Under the pieces are notes generated by a model. That model was given only the letters and a program-made list of their open reading frames with translations, ran no database searches and was not told the DNA's origin. A stretch of 64,000 nt of DNA from Levilactobacillus enshiensis. Its GTDB lineage: Bacteria > Bacillota > Bacilli > Lactobacillales > Lactobacillaceae. Numbering within the stretch: position 1 is the first letter of the stretch; each line of letters opens with the position of its first letter. Location of the stretch: the NCBI RefSeq assembly GCF_007115095.1, contig NZ_SULH01000001.1, positions 291,409-355,408 of the forward strand, written 5' to 3'. Shown here piece by piece: positions 17,209-26,657 of the stretch. The position numbers and the translations under genes were made by a program.

Positions 17209-17335
17209 AGTGCGCAAGGCAGATTGATCACATGGACGAAAGCTGTGCCCAAGGGGTGATTGATGCCCCTCAGAGGTGCGCCTAGCCAGTGAAGGAAGGG
17301 TAGCCGCGTAAGTGGTCAGCCAAAATTCGTTGGAC

Positions 17336-17375
17336 AAAAAAACGTTGCGGCAAGTCAATTACTTGCGCGCAACGT
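17336..17375 (-). terminator. Intrinsic terminator of the NlpC/P60 gene
   Basis: On the minus strand ACGTTGCGCGCAAG pairs with CTTGCCGCAACGT, one mismatch, followed by seven T residues. Confidence 0.88.
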
Positions 17376-17424
17376 GGTAAAATTCAATCGTTCAATTTAA
17401 TTCATCAGAGGCTGATAATAATGA

Positions 17425-17922
17425 TTAGTCAGCGTCGGTTGCTGCTGACGTGCTGGTACTGGTTGAAACGCGAGCGTAACCAACAGCGTGCCACCATGGG
17501 GCATGAACGGCTTCACGAACAACACCGCGGTTTTGGGCATCGATCATCTTGCCATTACCAACGTATAAACCAACGTGAGAAATAGAATACTTGCTACCAC
17601 CGAAGAAGACCAAATCACCCTTCTTGATGTTCTTATACGTCACGTGCTTCAAAGAGTTGAATTGTGCTTGGGCAGTCCGTGGTAACGTAACGCCAGCACC
17701 CTTCTTGTAAACATAGCCGGTAAAGCCAGAGCAATCAAAGGCAGTAGGACCAGTTGCGCCGTAAACGTAACGTGCGCCCATATGCGCCTTGGCAACTTGG
17801 TAAATGTTGCTGAAGTCATCTGCAGTAGCGGCTGAAGCAGTAGTCGTCGTTGTTTCGCTGACGGCGAAGAAACCAGTTAAAACTAATGCGAATGTTGCAA
17901 TTGTCTTGATCACTTTTTTCAT
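17425..17922 (-). CDS. Secreted NlpC/P60 peptidoglycan endopeptidase
   Basis: 165 residues: signal peptide (about 1-32, TASAA), then a bare NlpC/P60 domain. Catalytic Cys64 is in DCSGF, His116 in SHVGLYVG and a third polar residue is His145 in WWHAVGYAR. Such enzymes cut gamma-D-Glu-diaminopimelate or similar bonds in stem peptides for wall turnover. No LysM, SH3 or other wall-binding domain is present; the tail is a short Ser/Thr linker. Monocistronic, with its own terminator. Confidence 0.88.
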   Translation of the reverse strand: MKKVIKTIATFALVLTGFFAVSETTTTTASAATADDFSNIYQVAKAHMGARYVYGATGPTAFDCSGFTGYVYKKGAGVTLPRTAQAQFNSLKHVTYKNIKKGDLVFFGGSKYSISHVGLYVGNGKMIDAQNRGVVREAVHAPWWHAVGYARVSTSTSTSAATDAD

Positions 17923-18168
17923 TATTATCTAGCACCCCTCATGAATTTTACAAGTACTAGAATACCAATTTAATGTGACAGGAATGTAACAAGCCAGTTG
18001 CAGTGGCGTTAAATGTCTTAAACAAAACGTTACTTTTCGCAACAATCCAGCTTAGTTGGCTAGAAACTTGCTATTATCTAACATCAATGGTAACTTATTT
18101 AACATAGAATAACGGCTCATTGTTAGTGATGATGGTGAACTGTTCTAAGGGAAGTGGAGGAGTACAAG

Positions 18169-18642
18169 TTGGCACAATTTACAAATGAAATGCGGCAGTT
18201 CTTTGACGTGCAGCGTCTGGTCTTTCGCATTGGGGAACTCTCAGCGATGACGGGGGTCTCGGCTCGGCAACTGCGGTACTGGGAGAAGAAAAAATTAATC
18301 ACGTCGCAGGAGCGTGAGGACGGTCAGCAAGCGCGCGTCTACACGTTTAAGACGTTTATTGGTGTCTCCATGATCAAATATTTCTTAGATGAGGGCTACA
18401 CGCTCACAGCTGCCGCCAAGCAAGCGCAGAGTCGTAAAGACCGCATCGCCTATATCCATCGCTTCATCAAGACCGGATTGAAGGGGTTTGCGAAGATCGA
18501 TGGCCAAATGGCGATCAACTTGGGCGCCTTCGACGAGCAACAGACGTTAATGGCATTGATGCCAACGGATGACGGCCCGGTCACGTACCGGTTGGTTTCG
18601 AACGATGAAGCCCACCGCATGACCCAAGCAGAACCTAATTAG
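18169..18642 (+). CDS. MerR-family transcriptional regulator
   Basis: 157 residues from TTG 18169, which has GGAGGA seven bases upstream. The N-terminal winged helix (IGELSAMTGVSARQLRYWEKK, then IT and a YTFKTF wing) is at about residues 25-75. The C-terminal part has no cysteine, histidine cluster or known effector domain; it is closer in layout to GlnR-like or YfmP-like short regulators. Target genes are not evident: the next genes have their own promoter, and a terminator follows at about 18645-18693. Confidence 0.8.
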   Translation: MAQFTNEMRQFFDVQRLVFRIGELSAMTGVSARQLRYWEKKKLITSQEREDGQQARVYTFKTFIGVSMIKYFLDEGYTLTAAAKQAQSRKDRIAYIHRFIKTGLKGFAKIDGQMAINLGAFDEQQTLMALMPTDDGPVTYRLVSNDEAHRMTQAEPN

Positions 18643-18644
18643 AC

Positions 18645-18693
18645 AAAAACGAGGTCCCCAGTTACCGGCAAGGTTCGGTAGTGGGGGCTTTTT
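18645..18693 (+). terminator. Intrinsic terminator
   Basis: CCCCAGTTACCG pairs imperfectly with CGGTAGTGGGG, followed by a T-run; just after the MerR gene. Confidence 0.8.
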
Positions 18694-18735
18694 ATGTGGG
18701 GTAAAGTGGCCAGCAAATTAGGCTTTAATTTTCCC

Positions 18736-18764
18736 TTGAATGTATCTTCCCGATACACTATACT
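18736..18764 (+). promoter_or_regulatory. Promoter with palindromic operator, PadR/MFS operon
   Basis: TTGAAT (18736-18741), 17 bp, TATACT (18759-18764). The spacer is almost wholly the palindrome TGTATC-N5-GATACA (18741-18757). PadR proteins usually bind such sites in their own promoter. Confidence 0.82.
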
Positions 18765-18790
18765 AGGTCAACGGAAAGGAGTTGGCTGGT

Positions 18791-19315
18791 ATGTACGACC
18801 TATTCGTTTTAGGTCAATTAATGGATCACACCATGACAGGTTATCAGTTGCGAAAGGCGCTGATGACGGTAGTGGGGCAGGAGCAAACCGTGAGTTATGG
18901 TGTACTTTATCCCTTGCTCGAACGGCTAAACGAAGCTGGCGATGTAACCCTGACCACGACGACCGGTCCCCGGACCAAGAAACAGGCAGGCATCACGCCA
19001 CAGGGACGCCAACATTTCCATGACTTGGTGATAGAACCGGTCGCAATCAATAAGCAGACCCAACTGGTATTTCAGATAAAATGTAACTTTCTGCATCTGC
19101 TGGTGGTACCTGAACAGCGGGACGTGCTTCAGGACTTTCAGCGATTCAGCCACTTACAATTGGAAAATCTACAAACAGCGCGTGACTATTTGACGGATCA
19201 TCCGCGGATGGTGCCAACGGATGTCGCCGATGCATTACAACTGAATCAATTACAACAACTGCGCGCGCAGGCCCAAGCCGATTGGATTGCTGCACGCCTG
19301 ACAAACTTGCATTAA
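18791..19315 (+). CDS. PadR-family transcriptional regulator
   Basis: 174 residues from ATG 18791 (AAAGGAG nine bases upstream). The N-terminal winged helix reads LGQLMDHTMTGYQLRKAL, then VSYGVLYPLLERLNEAGDV and ITPQGRQHFHD, typical of PadR. The C-terminal helical part (about 90-174) would dimerise. It is directly followed, 15 bp later, by a 14-helix drug-type exporter, the classic PadR-efflux arrangement. The palindrome in its own promoter spacer suggests that it represses the operon until a toxic ligand binds. The ligand is unknown. Confidence 0.87.
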   Translation: MYDLFVLGQLMDHTMTGYQLRKALMTVVGQEQTVSYGVLYPLLERLNEAGDVTLTTTTGPRTKKQAGITPQGRQHFHDLVIEPVAINKQTQLVFQIKCNFLHLLVVPEQRDVLQDFQRFSHLQLENLQTARDYLTDHPRMVPTDVADALQLNQLQQLRAQAQADWIAARLTNLH

Positions 19316-19330
19316 GGGAGAATAGGGAAT

Positions 19331-20764
19331 ATGAACTCAAAGACGTTTGCGGCCGACCCGCAGATTCAAAAGCACCGCTGGTGGATCCTAGTAGCGGTCT
19401 GTCTCTTTACATTTATGTCAACATTGGACGCCAGTATCGTTAACATTGCGTTACCGGTGATGAGTCACGATTTAAAAATTCCAATGAATCAGGCGGAGTG
19501 GGTGGTCTCAATCTACTTGATTGCCATCTGCGCATTATTGCTATTATTCGGTAAGCTCGGGGATACCCGCGGTAAGATCCGAATCTTCAAAATAGGCTCG
19601 TTTCTGTTTGTCTTCGGCTCCTTTCTGAGCGGATTTAGCGTGGGGTTGTCCTTTCTGTTGGGCGCGCGGGTCATTCAATCCGTGGGTGCAGCGATGACGA
19701 TGGCGACCAACAACGGGATCATTACAGAGGTCTTTCCATTCAAGGAACGTGGTCGAGCGTTGGGGATGATTGGTTCATTCGTTGCGCTCGGGAGTATTGC
19801 CGGTCCCGGCATCGGCGGCTTGATTCTAGCGCACCTGAGTTGGGGGTATATCTTCTGGATCAACGTGCCGGTCGGTATTATTGCCATTTTGATTGGGCAG
19901 CGCATTCTGCCGCAGGATATTACGGTGAGTGATGAACGAATCGACAAGCCCGGTGCTAGTCTCTTTGCCCTCATCATGATCAGTCTATTTGCGGGCGTTT
20001 TCGTGGGCCAAGAGATTGGGTTCACACGTCCCTTGATTCTCGGCCTGTTCGCGGTGGCCATCGTCGCCATCATCTGTTTCGTCCACTTAGAACTGCGCGT
20101 GGATAATCCTATCTTGGCGTTGCACTTATTTCAAAATAAGCGGTTCACCATCAGTATTCTCTGTGCATTTTTGATTTTCGTGGCCAATTTCTTTTTCAAT
20201 GTGATTGCGCCATTCTATTTGGAAAATGCCCGGGGGCTGGCTGCCAACTATGCCGGTTACGCGCTGATGACCTTCCCCGTTGTCCAGGTGGTCGTTGCGC
20301 CGATTGCGGGGACGGTCTCCGACAAGATCGGCCCGGAACTACTGACATTTGTTGGCTTGATTCTGATCTCAATCAGTCAGGTGGGCTACATGTTAGCTAA
20401 TCTGGCAACGCCACTGTGGGTCTTTATGTTCTTCATCGGCCTAGTGGGCTTGGGAAATGGTATCTTCATGGCACCGAACAATTCAATCGTCATGAGCTCC
20501 GTGCCGGTCCAAGACCTGGGGGTTGCTGGCGGCATCAATGCCTTAGCCCGCGAATTGGGGATGGTGATCGGTATTTCCATCGCCACGACCGTCTTGTTCT
20601 CCGCAATGGGCCATTACGCGGGCCATCACGTGACGGCGTACCTACCGAGTCATCCAGAAATCTTCATCGCCGGGATGCGCGTGGCATTTATGGTCTCGCT
20701 GGCCATCTGCTTGGTTGCGACCGTCATTACCGGTTGGCGGCTATTGAAACGCCGGGTGGCTTAA
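19331..20764 (+). CDS. MFS multidrug exporter, DHA2 (14-helix) family
   Basis: 477 residues with 14 predicted membrane helices. TLDASIVNIALPVM in helix 1 is the motif D1 of the DHA2 family, LFGKLGDTRGKIRIF is motif A after helix 2, and GPGIGGLI in helix 5 is motif C, the antiporter signature. It should export drugs or other lipophilic toxins with proton influx. It is co-transcribed with the PadR gene in front. The terminator at 20813-20853 ends it and the convergent MMPL gene. Confidence 0.88.
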   Translation: MNSKTFAADPQIQKHRWWILVAVCLFTFMSTLDASIVNIALPVMSHDLKIPMNQAEWVVSIYLIAICALLLLFGKLGDTRGKIRIFKIGSFLFVFGSFLSGFSVGLSFLLGARVIQSVGAAMTMATNNGIITEVFPFKERGRALGMIGSFVALGSIAGPGIGGLILAHLSWGYIFWINVPVGIIAILIGQRILPQDITVSDERIDKPGASLFALIMISLFAGVFVGQEIGFTRPLILGLFAVAIVAIICFVHLELRVDNPILALHLFQNKRFTISILCAFLIFVANFFFNVIAPFYLENARGLAANYAGYALMTFPVVQVVVAPIAGTVSDKIGPELLTFVGLILISISQVGYMLANLATPLWVFMFFIGLVGLGNGIFMAPNNSIVMSSVPVQDLGVAGGINALARELGMVIGISIATTVLFSAMGHYAGHHVTAYLPSHPEIFIAGMRVAFMVSLAICLVATVITGWRLLKRRVA

Positions 20765-20812
20765 ACCAGATGATAGCGACCGCTGGCCATTAATCTAATT
20801 TTGAATTTTACT

Positions 20813-20853
20813 AAAAAAGCAGCGCCACGAGAACGAACTCGTGACGCTGCTTT
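20813..20853. terminator. Bidirectional terminator between convergent genes
   Basis: AAAGCAGCG(C)CACGAG pairs with CTCGTG(A)CGCTGCTTT, with A and T flanks. Confidence 0.9.
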
Positions 20854-20867
20854 GGGTCTAAACATGA

Positions 20868-23741
20868 TTAATCTTTAGATTCCGTTGATGTATCACTGTT
20901 ACTTGGTGTTTCCGTGGGACTTGCCGACGAGACATCGGTTGCCGGTTTCTTGCTCCGACGGGTCCGTGAGCGTGAACGCCGGGAACGGGTTTTACGCCGC
21001 TTTCTTCTGTGTGGATTGCGTTTCTTCGGTTTGCCGCTGAAGAATTCGTAAGGCTTCTTGGCGGGTAGCGTTACAGAAAGCTTTCCGAACGAGGCCGCTA
21101 TGATTGGCAGTGCCAAGTTAAAGATGATGGCCGTTAAGATAGTAATCAACGTGACGGCCGTTAACACTTGGGATTCAGCTGCCAGCAACCCGAGGACACC
21201 CGTAATGATAATGAAGAGTGAGTGGCGGGTCGTTTGACCGACTTCCTTGATGCCAGGTAATAACCAGTCTAGCAATGGCGCGTCGTTTAATCGGTAGCTC
21301 AGTGCCAGTTGCGTCAATTCAACCACGGCCAGAACGGTCAGTGGGACGAATGCCAACAGCGGTACCTGCCAGTTAAAGACGCCATTCCCCGTTAACCACG
21401 TCATTAAGAGGTGGGTCAACTGGTAGCCGGCTAAGCCAGACAAAATGAATGTTAAGAACCAGTAAGTGGATTGAACCAGAGAACGACTGAAGATGATCAG
21501 GAGAACTAAGATAATACCAAGGACCAATAGTAAGACGCGTGGTAAGTCGTGTTGGTATTGTGACTGAATGGTTGCAGCGACGACGGGTTGACCAGCAAAG
21601 GTCAATTTAGCATCCTTGAGCGAGGTCCCACGAAGTTGTGAAGTGGCGACCGTCTTTAAATGCTTTAACGTCTTCGCTGTGTTCTGAGCATTCGGCTCCT
21701 GTTTCAACGTGATGGTCAAGTAGGTTGCCTTGACCTTTTCATCCGTAAAGTTAACCATGGATTGTTGGAAGTCACCACTAGCAATTTGCGTTGGTGAGAG
21801 GTAAAGGGACTTGGCTGCCTCGGACGTTTGAAGACCACCTAGATACAGGTAGATGTCATTCAAGGACTTTTGCATGCTAATAACTTGCTTACGGGAACGG
21901 TTTAAGCTGCTGTTAACAGCCTTTAAAGTTTCCGCATAGTTACTCAAGTTGGAATGCGCAGCACTAGCATCAGTATTAACGGTGCTGGCATCATTAGACA
22001 GTGCGGTCATGGTCGTCAGGGCCGTGTTCAATTCGGTGTTGACCTTGTTTAATTGATTGATGTAGCTGGTAACCTTCTTAGAGGAGCTGCTACTACCAAC
22101 TGCACTGGAACGGCTCAAAGCCGTTTGTAGTGAAGATTCAAGGGTGCCACTATCACTGACCAAGTTGTTGGTTTGTGAAGTCAGCTTCTTCAACCGTTTG
22201 ATCTCACTCTTGAGGGTCTTTTGGCGCAGATTGATACTATCTGACTTCAGATCATTACGGACAGTTCCTAATTGGCCAACAACCCCGGTCAAGTTTTCGT
22301 TGAGGGAACTGAGTTGGTTAGAAACGTAATACTGCGTAATGGGTTGGCCACCTGGTTGTGTGACGGACGTTACCGAACTGACACCAGGTTGGGCGCGTAA
22401 CTTTTTGGTTAGATTATCCAATTGGAAGAGTTGATCCTGGTTATCTAATCGTTGATCTGCTTGTACGTAAAGCGTCACTGGCGTTGATTTGCCTTGGCCA
22501 AAGTGAGCACTGAGAACCCGAGCACCCTGCACGGCTTGATTATTGGGAATATCTTGGGTGTTATTGTAGTTCAGTTGATTACGGTAAGTGAGTGCAAATG
22601 GACCGACAACGAAGAGAACGACCACGATAGCGAGCCACGGTTGCCAGAAACCAAAGCGGGCTAAGTTGTGCCAGAACTTGTGATCCTTGAGCTGGGGCCG
22701 GGTCTTCTTAGGCCAGAAGAGGCTGGCACCGAGCATTCCAGAGAAGACAGGTACCAGGCTGACACTGGCAATTCCAGTAATGGCAAAGCCAATGCCGAGC
22801 ACACCGAAAGCCCGAATCGTGGAGAAATCAAAGAGCATCAGGCTGCCAAAGGCAATGGTTAAGCTCAGGGTACTGATGAGAATGCGGTAGCCCAAGTCGT
22901 GAATGACCTTGGACGTGGCTGCCTGACTCTCCATGCCGTCGTCGACTAAGTTCCGCAGTTCTCTAAAGAACCAGAAACTCGTCAGCAGGGTGAAGAGGCT
23001 GATTCCGAGTAACAGAAAAATCGGTGTGTACTCAGAATAAGCAAAGTTCCAGTGATAGGCCAGGTTAGTTGCCAGACTAAGTGTTGAAATATAGCTAATT
23101 AAAATGGCAAGGAACGTAATAATAGGGGCAATAATTGAGGCAAATAAAATCCCCATGGCAACTAAAGCAATCAATAACGTCATCAAGATAACGATCAACG
23201 TAAACGACGAAATGTGTTCATTAGCGGCGTCACTAATAATCTCGGGGCTGGTCACGTAGGTATTGAGGCCAATGGTTGAAATCTGGTTTTTTAACTGTTC
23301 GGTAATTTGACGAACAGTTCCCTGATTATGACTAACTGCTAATTGAACCACTTCGGTCGACTTATCCTTTGAGAATAACTGTGGTTTACTGGTTGGCGTG
23401 TTGGTCATGGTCGTGATCTTTTGGATGCCATAATAGTTCGACCGTTTTTGTAACTCGGAGACTGATTTGTTCACAGCTGCGAGTTGCTTATTGGTCAAGG
23501 CACCTTCCGGATTGTTAAAGACCGCGTTAACGGTGTAGGTTCCGTTTAAATTACGGCCCCAATTGTTTCGAATTTGGGTCGCCTTAACGGGTTGACTCGT
23601 ATTCGCCAACTGTGGTTGGCCATCGTATTGAATGATGGTACTAACGTTTGGCAAGGTGACGATGGCCGCAAAGACCACGACTAACCAGAATACGAGTGCA
23701 AAAATGCGGTTGTGGTGAAGCTTTCTTATCCGTTCTTGCAT
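20868..23741 (-). CDS. MMPL-family RND-like membrane transporter
   Basis: About 957 residues from ATG 23741 (15 earlier codons are open, with weaker support). One N-terminal helix, a large extracellular loop, five helices with an SSD-like block (about 200-380), a second extracellular loop of about 330 residues rich in Ser/Asn coiled-coil-like sequence, and a second membrane block. This is the MMPL/YdfJ layout: export of lipids or hydrophobic compounds driven by protons. The C-terminal tail is unusual: a dense Arg/Lys cluster (about 905-930) followed by a Ser/Thr/Glu tail. Confidence 0.85.
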   Translation of the reverse strand: MQERIRKLHHNRIFALVFWLVVVFAAIVTLPNVSTIIQYDGQPQLANTSQPVKATQIRNNWGRNLNGTYTVNAVFNNPEGALTNKQLAAVNKSVSELQKRSNYYGIQKITTMTNTPTSKPQLFSKDKSTEVVQLAVSHNQGTVRQITEQLKNQISTIGLNTYVTSPEIISDAANEHISSFTLIVILMTLLIALVAMGILFASIIAPIITFLAILISYISTLSLATNLAYHWNFAYSEYTPIFLLLGISLFTLLTSFWFFRELRNLVDDGMESQAATSKVIHDLGYRILISTLSLTIAFGSLMLFDFSTIRAFGVLGIGFAITGIASVSLVPVFSGMLGASLFWPKKTRPQLKDHKFWHNLARFGFWQPWLAIVVVLFVVGPFALTYRNQLNYNNTQDIPNNQAVQGARVLSAHFGQGKSTPVTLYVQADQRLDNQDQLFQLDNLTKKLRAQPGVSSVTSVTQPGGQPITQYYVSNQLSSLNENLTGVVGQLGTVRNDLKSDSINLRQKTLKSEIKRLKKLTSQTNNLVSDSGTLESSLQTALSRSSAVGSSSSSKKVTSYINQLNKVNTELNTALTTMTALSNDASTVNTDASAAHSNLSNYAETLKAVNSSLNRSRKQVISMQKSLNDIYLYLGGLQTSEAAKSLYLSPTQIASGDFQQSMVNFTDEKVKATYLTITLKQEPNAQNTAKTLKHLKTVATSQLRGTSLKDAKLTFAGQPVVAATIQSQYQHDLPRVLLLVLGIILVLLIIFSRSLVQSTYWFLTFILSGLAGYQLTHLLMTWLTGNGVFNWQVPLLAFVPLTVLAVVELTQLALSYRLNDAPLLDWLLPGIKEVGQTTRHSLFIIITGVLGLLAAESQVLTAVTLITILTAIIFNLALPIIAASFGKLSVTLPAKKPYEFFSGKPKKRNPHRRKRRKTRSRRSRSRTRRSKKPATDVSSASPTETPSNSDTSTESKD

Positions 23742-23943
23742 ATGTAATCTGAGTCCTCTCTCTGTAATCAATTTCCCGCCGTGCAAGCAGGGTGTAATCC
23801 ATGCTTAATTTTACCATAATGACTAGGGTTGGTGCAGATTTCCGATTGATTTAAGAAAGTTTAAGAAACTCTTTAGTTGCCTTAAAAATCTTAACTGGTA
23901 GAGTAGAAATACTTGTATCAGACAATTGAGAGGAGCGATTTTC

Positions 23944-24183
23944 ATGGCAAAGCACCATCAAGCTTACCAAAGCCCGTTTGCAGCGATGTTGACGGACCAA
24001 CGCTACCCGTTTGCAACGAAGCTGGCAACGGCCGCTGGATTAGACCCTAGCCAAGTTATGTTTGCTTACTTACAGATTACGGCGAACGTCCCGGAGACGC
24101 TGGCGGCAATACCGAAGCAAAAAGAGATTGATCGCCGTTTTCAGGCATTTTTGGCGGATGCTAAGGCGGCGAATCAGCGGTAG
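23944..24183 (+). CDS. Small conserved protein of unknown function
   Basis: 79 residues from ATG 23944, with GAGGAG ten bases upstream. It is helical and soluble, with AAMLTDQRYPFATKLATAAG and a C-terminal KQKEIDRRFQAFLADAKAAN segment. No known motif, no signal peptide. It has its own promoter region and terminator, so it is a real single gene rather than a chance frame. I do not recognise a family. Confidence 0.65.
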   Translation: MAKHHQAYQSPFAAMLTDQRYPFATKLATAAGLDPSQVMFAYLQITANVPETLAAIPKQKEIDRRFQAFLADAKAANQR

Positions 24184-24212
24184 ATTTTGTTGAAATTTGC
24201 GTGGGAAAATTG

Positions 24213-24252
24213 AAGCGACACACTGAACGTTTGGCTCGGTGTGTCGCTTTTT
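24213..24252 (+). terminator. Intrinsic terminator
   Basis: AAGCGACACAC pairs with GTGTGTCGCTT around a 15-base loop, then T residues. Confidence 0.88.
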
Positions 24253-24427
24253 GAGTAATTTTGTAGACAGTGTTTTTACTTGAAGAGTAATTGTAGTTTC
24301 TTTGTGGGAACAATTAAGTAGTTAATTTTATTGAAAATGCCAGCGATTAGTCACCAAGCGTTATTGAATTTCCGTCATAAGATGTTGAAATAAACCAACC
24401 TCACCATTAACCGCCAACTCGTTATCA

Positions 24428-24456
24428 TTGCTGTTAACAAAATTTTCGCGTAAACT
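24428..24456 (+). promoter_or_regulatory. Promoter of the choloylglycine hydrolase gene
   Basis: TTGCTG (24428-24433), 17 bp, TAAACT (24451-24456), 46 bp before the start codon. Confidence 0.65.
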
Positions 24457-24501
24457 AAATTAACTTATTAATAATCAAAGGCGATAAGGAGGATACAGCT
24501 T

Positions 24502-25530
24502 ATGTGTACCAGTATTTTACAGATTGCTAAGGATGGCACGCACATTCTGGCGCGAACCATGGATTGGCACGCCCTGTATGTGCAACCGTTATTCGTTCCC
24601 CGTGGCTATGAATGGGAGAGCGTCTATGATAACGGTCGGCACGTCAACCGGTATGCCATGATTGGCGGTGGTGGACCGCACGACCACGAAATTGATGTGT
24701 CGGACGGTGTCAACGAGATGGGGCTCAGTGTCCAGAAGCTGACCTTTGCCAATGGGTCCCACTTGGTTGACCAACCAACGCCGGGACAGGTCCACTTAGC
24801 GCCCTATGAATTTTCCTTTTACCTCTTAGGCCACTACGCATCGGTCGCCGATATTGAAGCACACATTGATGAGATTCAGTTGATGAGTGGCAAGTGGGCC
24901 GTAAACAACATCGGCGATTCCGAACTTCACTTTGCGGTGGTCGACCGGACGGGCCGGACGGTGGTGATCGAACCCACGCATTTTCCGATGAAGGTTCGCG
25001 AAAATCCGTTGGGGGTGGTCACCAACAGTAAGGACTTCGAACTGCAACTCCAACGGTTGGGCCAGTACGTCAACTATACCGACGACTTTAAGGCGGGGAC
25101 CCTGCCTGTGAATGCCACGCGGGTGTCTACTGGACGCTTTTCTGGCAAGCCAGTTCCTAGTGGATCATTTACCCCCGGCGGTCGATTCGTGCGGGCGGCG
25201 TACTATAAGGAACGTGCAGACTTACCGGCCAATGAAGAAGCGGGCATCATCAGCGCGTGGCATCTCCTGAACACGGTCACGGTGCCGCGGAGCAGTCAGT
25301 ATCGACCAACGTATTCCGTCTACCGGGCAGCGACCGTCTGTGAGTCCTTGACTTACTATTTCCAACCGTATGACCGGCTGGACGTGGTGCAGTTAAAATT
25401 AACGCCAGACATGCTGGACTGGACGGCACCCAAATTTTATCCGGTTGCCAACCACCTGACCGTCACGGCCCTAAATCAGCAGACTGAGCAAGTTGGCGGT
25501 GATCAAACCGATCAGTACACCCCGGTGTAA
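24502..25530 (+). CDS. Choloylglycine hydrolase family (bile salt hydrolase / penicillin V acylase)
   Basis: 342 residues, normal for this Ntn-hydrolase family. Removal of Met1 exposes the nucleophile Cys2; Arg18 and Asp21 (ARTMDW) match the conserved pair, with an Asn in VVTNS near 175 and an Arg near 230. Members cut the amide bond of conjugated bile salts or penicillin V. The ARTMDW rather than GRNLDW motif suggests the penicillin-acylase-like or linear amide hydrolase branch, so bile salt activity is not certain. AAGGAGG precedes the ATG. The last 60 bp overlap the convergent ydcF-like gene. Confidence 0.85.
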   Translation: MCTSILQIAKDGTHILARTMDWHALYVQPLFVPRGYEWESVYDNGRHVNRYAMIGGGGPHDHEIDVSDGVNEMGLSVQKLTFANGSHLVDQPTPGQVHLAPYEFSFYLLGHYASVADIEAHIDEIQLMSGKWAVNNIGDSELHFAVVDRTGRTVVIEPTHFPMKVRENPLGVVTNSKDFELQLQRLGQYVNYTDDFKAGTLPVNATRVSTGRFSGKPVPSGSFTPGGRFVRAAYYKERADLPANEEAGIISAWHLLNTVTVPRSSQYRPTYSVYRAATVCESLTYYFQPYDRLDVVQLKLTPDMLDWTAPKFYPVANHLTVTALNQQTEQVGGDQTDQYTPV

Positions 25531-26457
25531 GTTAGGGTGCATGACGATGATGGCTAGAAATTCGCGTGCCCACGCCACGGGGAAGTAGGACCATCGTGTT
25601 GGGGCCGGAATGCCGCCGACCTGAATGTGCAGGCTGCTGGCAAGATTGCGGGCGCGAAATAGGTGGTAGCTGTTGGTGACGATGGCAACGCGACCACCCT
25701 GTTGTGGCAGTTGTCCCCATAAACGCTGACTGTTGATGAGGTTAGCCCGCGTATTCTGCGACTGACTCTCTTGGATGATTTGTTTGGCGGGAAAGTCGTG
25801 CGCCATTAAATAGGCGGCCATCGCGGCGGCTTCACTCATGGTCTCGTCAGGTCCTTGGCCGCCAGCAACGATGATCGTGACGGGATGGTCTTGGCGCCGC
25901 GCGACCCGCAAGGCGGTATCCAGACGGGCGGCGAGAATCCGACCAATCTGGTCACCCTGAAGTAGGCCGGCACCGAGGACGACCAGGGTGTCGGCCCGTC
26001 GCGTGTGAAACAGGGTGCTCCGGAGTAGGCCAACTAGGCTGGCGCCATAGAGGATGGCGAGGTACACGCTGAAGAGAGGGATGAAGGTCAGCCACGGCCA
26101 AAGTGTTTCACTGAACTGACCACGGGTGACGGCAAAGAACCAGCCACCACAGAGCCCGACCCATCCCCAGATACCAGCGACCAGCCAACCGCCTAGGCGT
26201 TCCTGTTTACGCACGACCAACTTGGGCGCACCAATCGTTAGAAATAGTGTGAAGAAGCCGCTAAACGCCATGAGCAGCAGAATGATACCCAGACCCCTGG
26301 CCAAAATGTGTGACCAGGGGCGTATCGACCAGTGGGCGAGTAAGAGCAAACTTCCAGCCGCAACACAGGTGGCACTGGCACTAAAGAGACCCTGCGGTTG
26401 CCAAAATGTTAGTAAAGCAACTAAACAAATTAAGAACAAACTGGCACTGAGTAACAT
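25471..26457 (-). CDS. YdcF/ElyC-family membrane protein (DUF218)
   Basis: 328 residues. About six N-terminal membrane helices are followed by a DUF218 domain: TLVVLGAGL, RLDTALRVA, IIVAGGQG, ESQSQNTRANL and VTNSYHLFRA. Members such as ElyC and SanA are linked to envelope integrity; the catalytic role is unclear. The long membrane part in front is typical of the Gram-positive version. Its 3' end overlaps the convergent hydrolase gene by 60 bp. Confidence 0.82.
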   Translation of the reverse strand: MLLSASLFLICLVALLTFWQPQGLFSASATCVAAGSLLLLAHWSIRPWSHILARGLGIILLLMAFSGFFTLFLTIGAPKLVVRKQERLGGWLVAGIWGWVGLCGGWFFAVTRGQFSETLWPWLTFIPLFSVYLAILYGASLVGLLRSTLFHTRRADTLVVLGAGLLQGDQIGRILAARLDTALRVARRQDHPVTIIVAGGQGPDETMSEAAAMAAYLMAHDFPAKQIIQESQSQNTRANLINSQRLWGQLPQQGGRVAIVTNSYHLFRARNLASSLHIQVGGIPAPTRWSYFPVAWAREFLAIIVMHPNLHRGVLIGLITANLLSLLI

Positions 26458-26657
26458 TTTGACACCCCCTTCTAAAGGTTAAGTTTTCTTGAGACTTTAC
26501 AATTTAAGTTACTTCTTAGTTCATTCTGATTATAATTAATGAGAACTGCTAAAGTTAAGCAATCGGCGAAAGTTTGGTCAATCTAAAATGGGCTGAGCTG
26601 GGCACCATAACATGAGTGGTTATCAAATTAATTATAACCGAAATTGGAGGGATCGGG

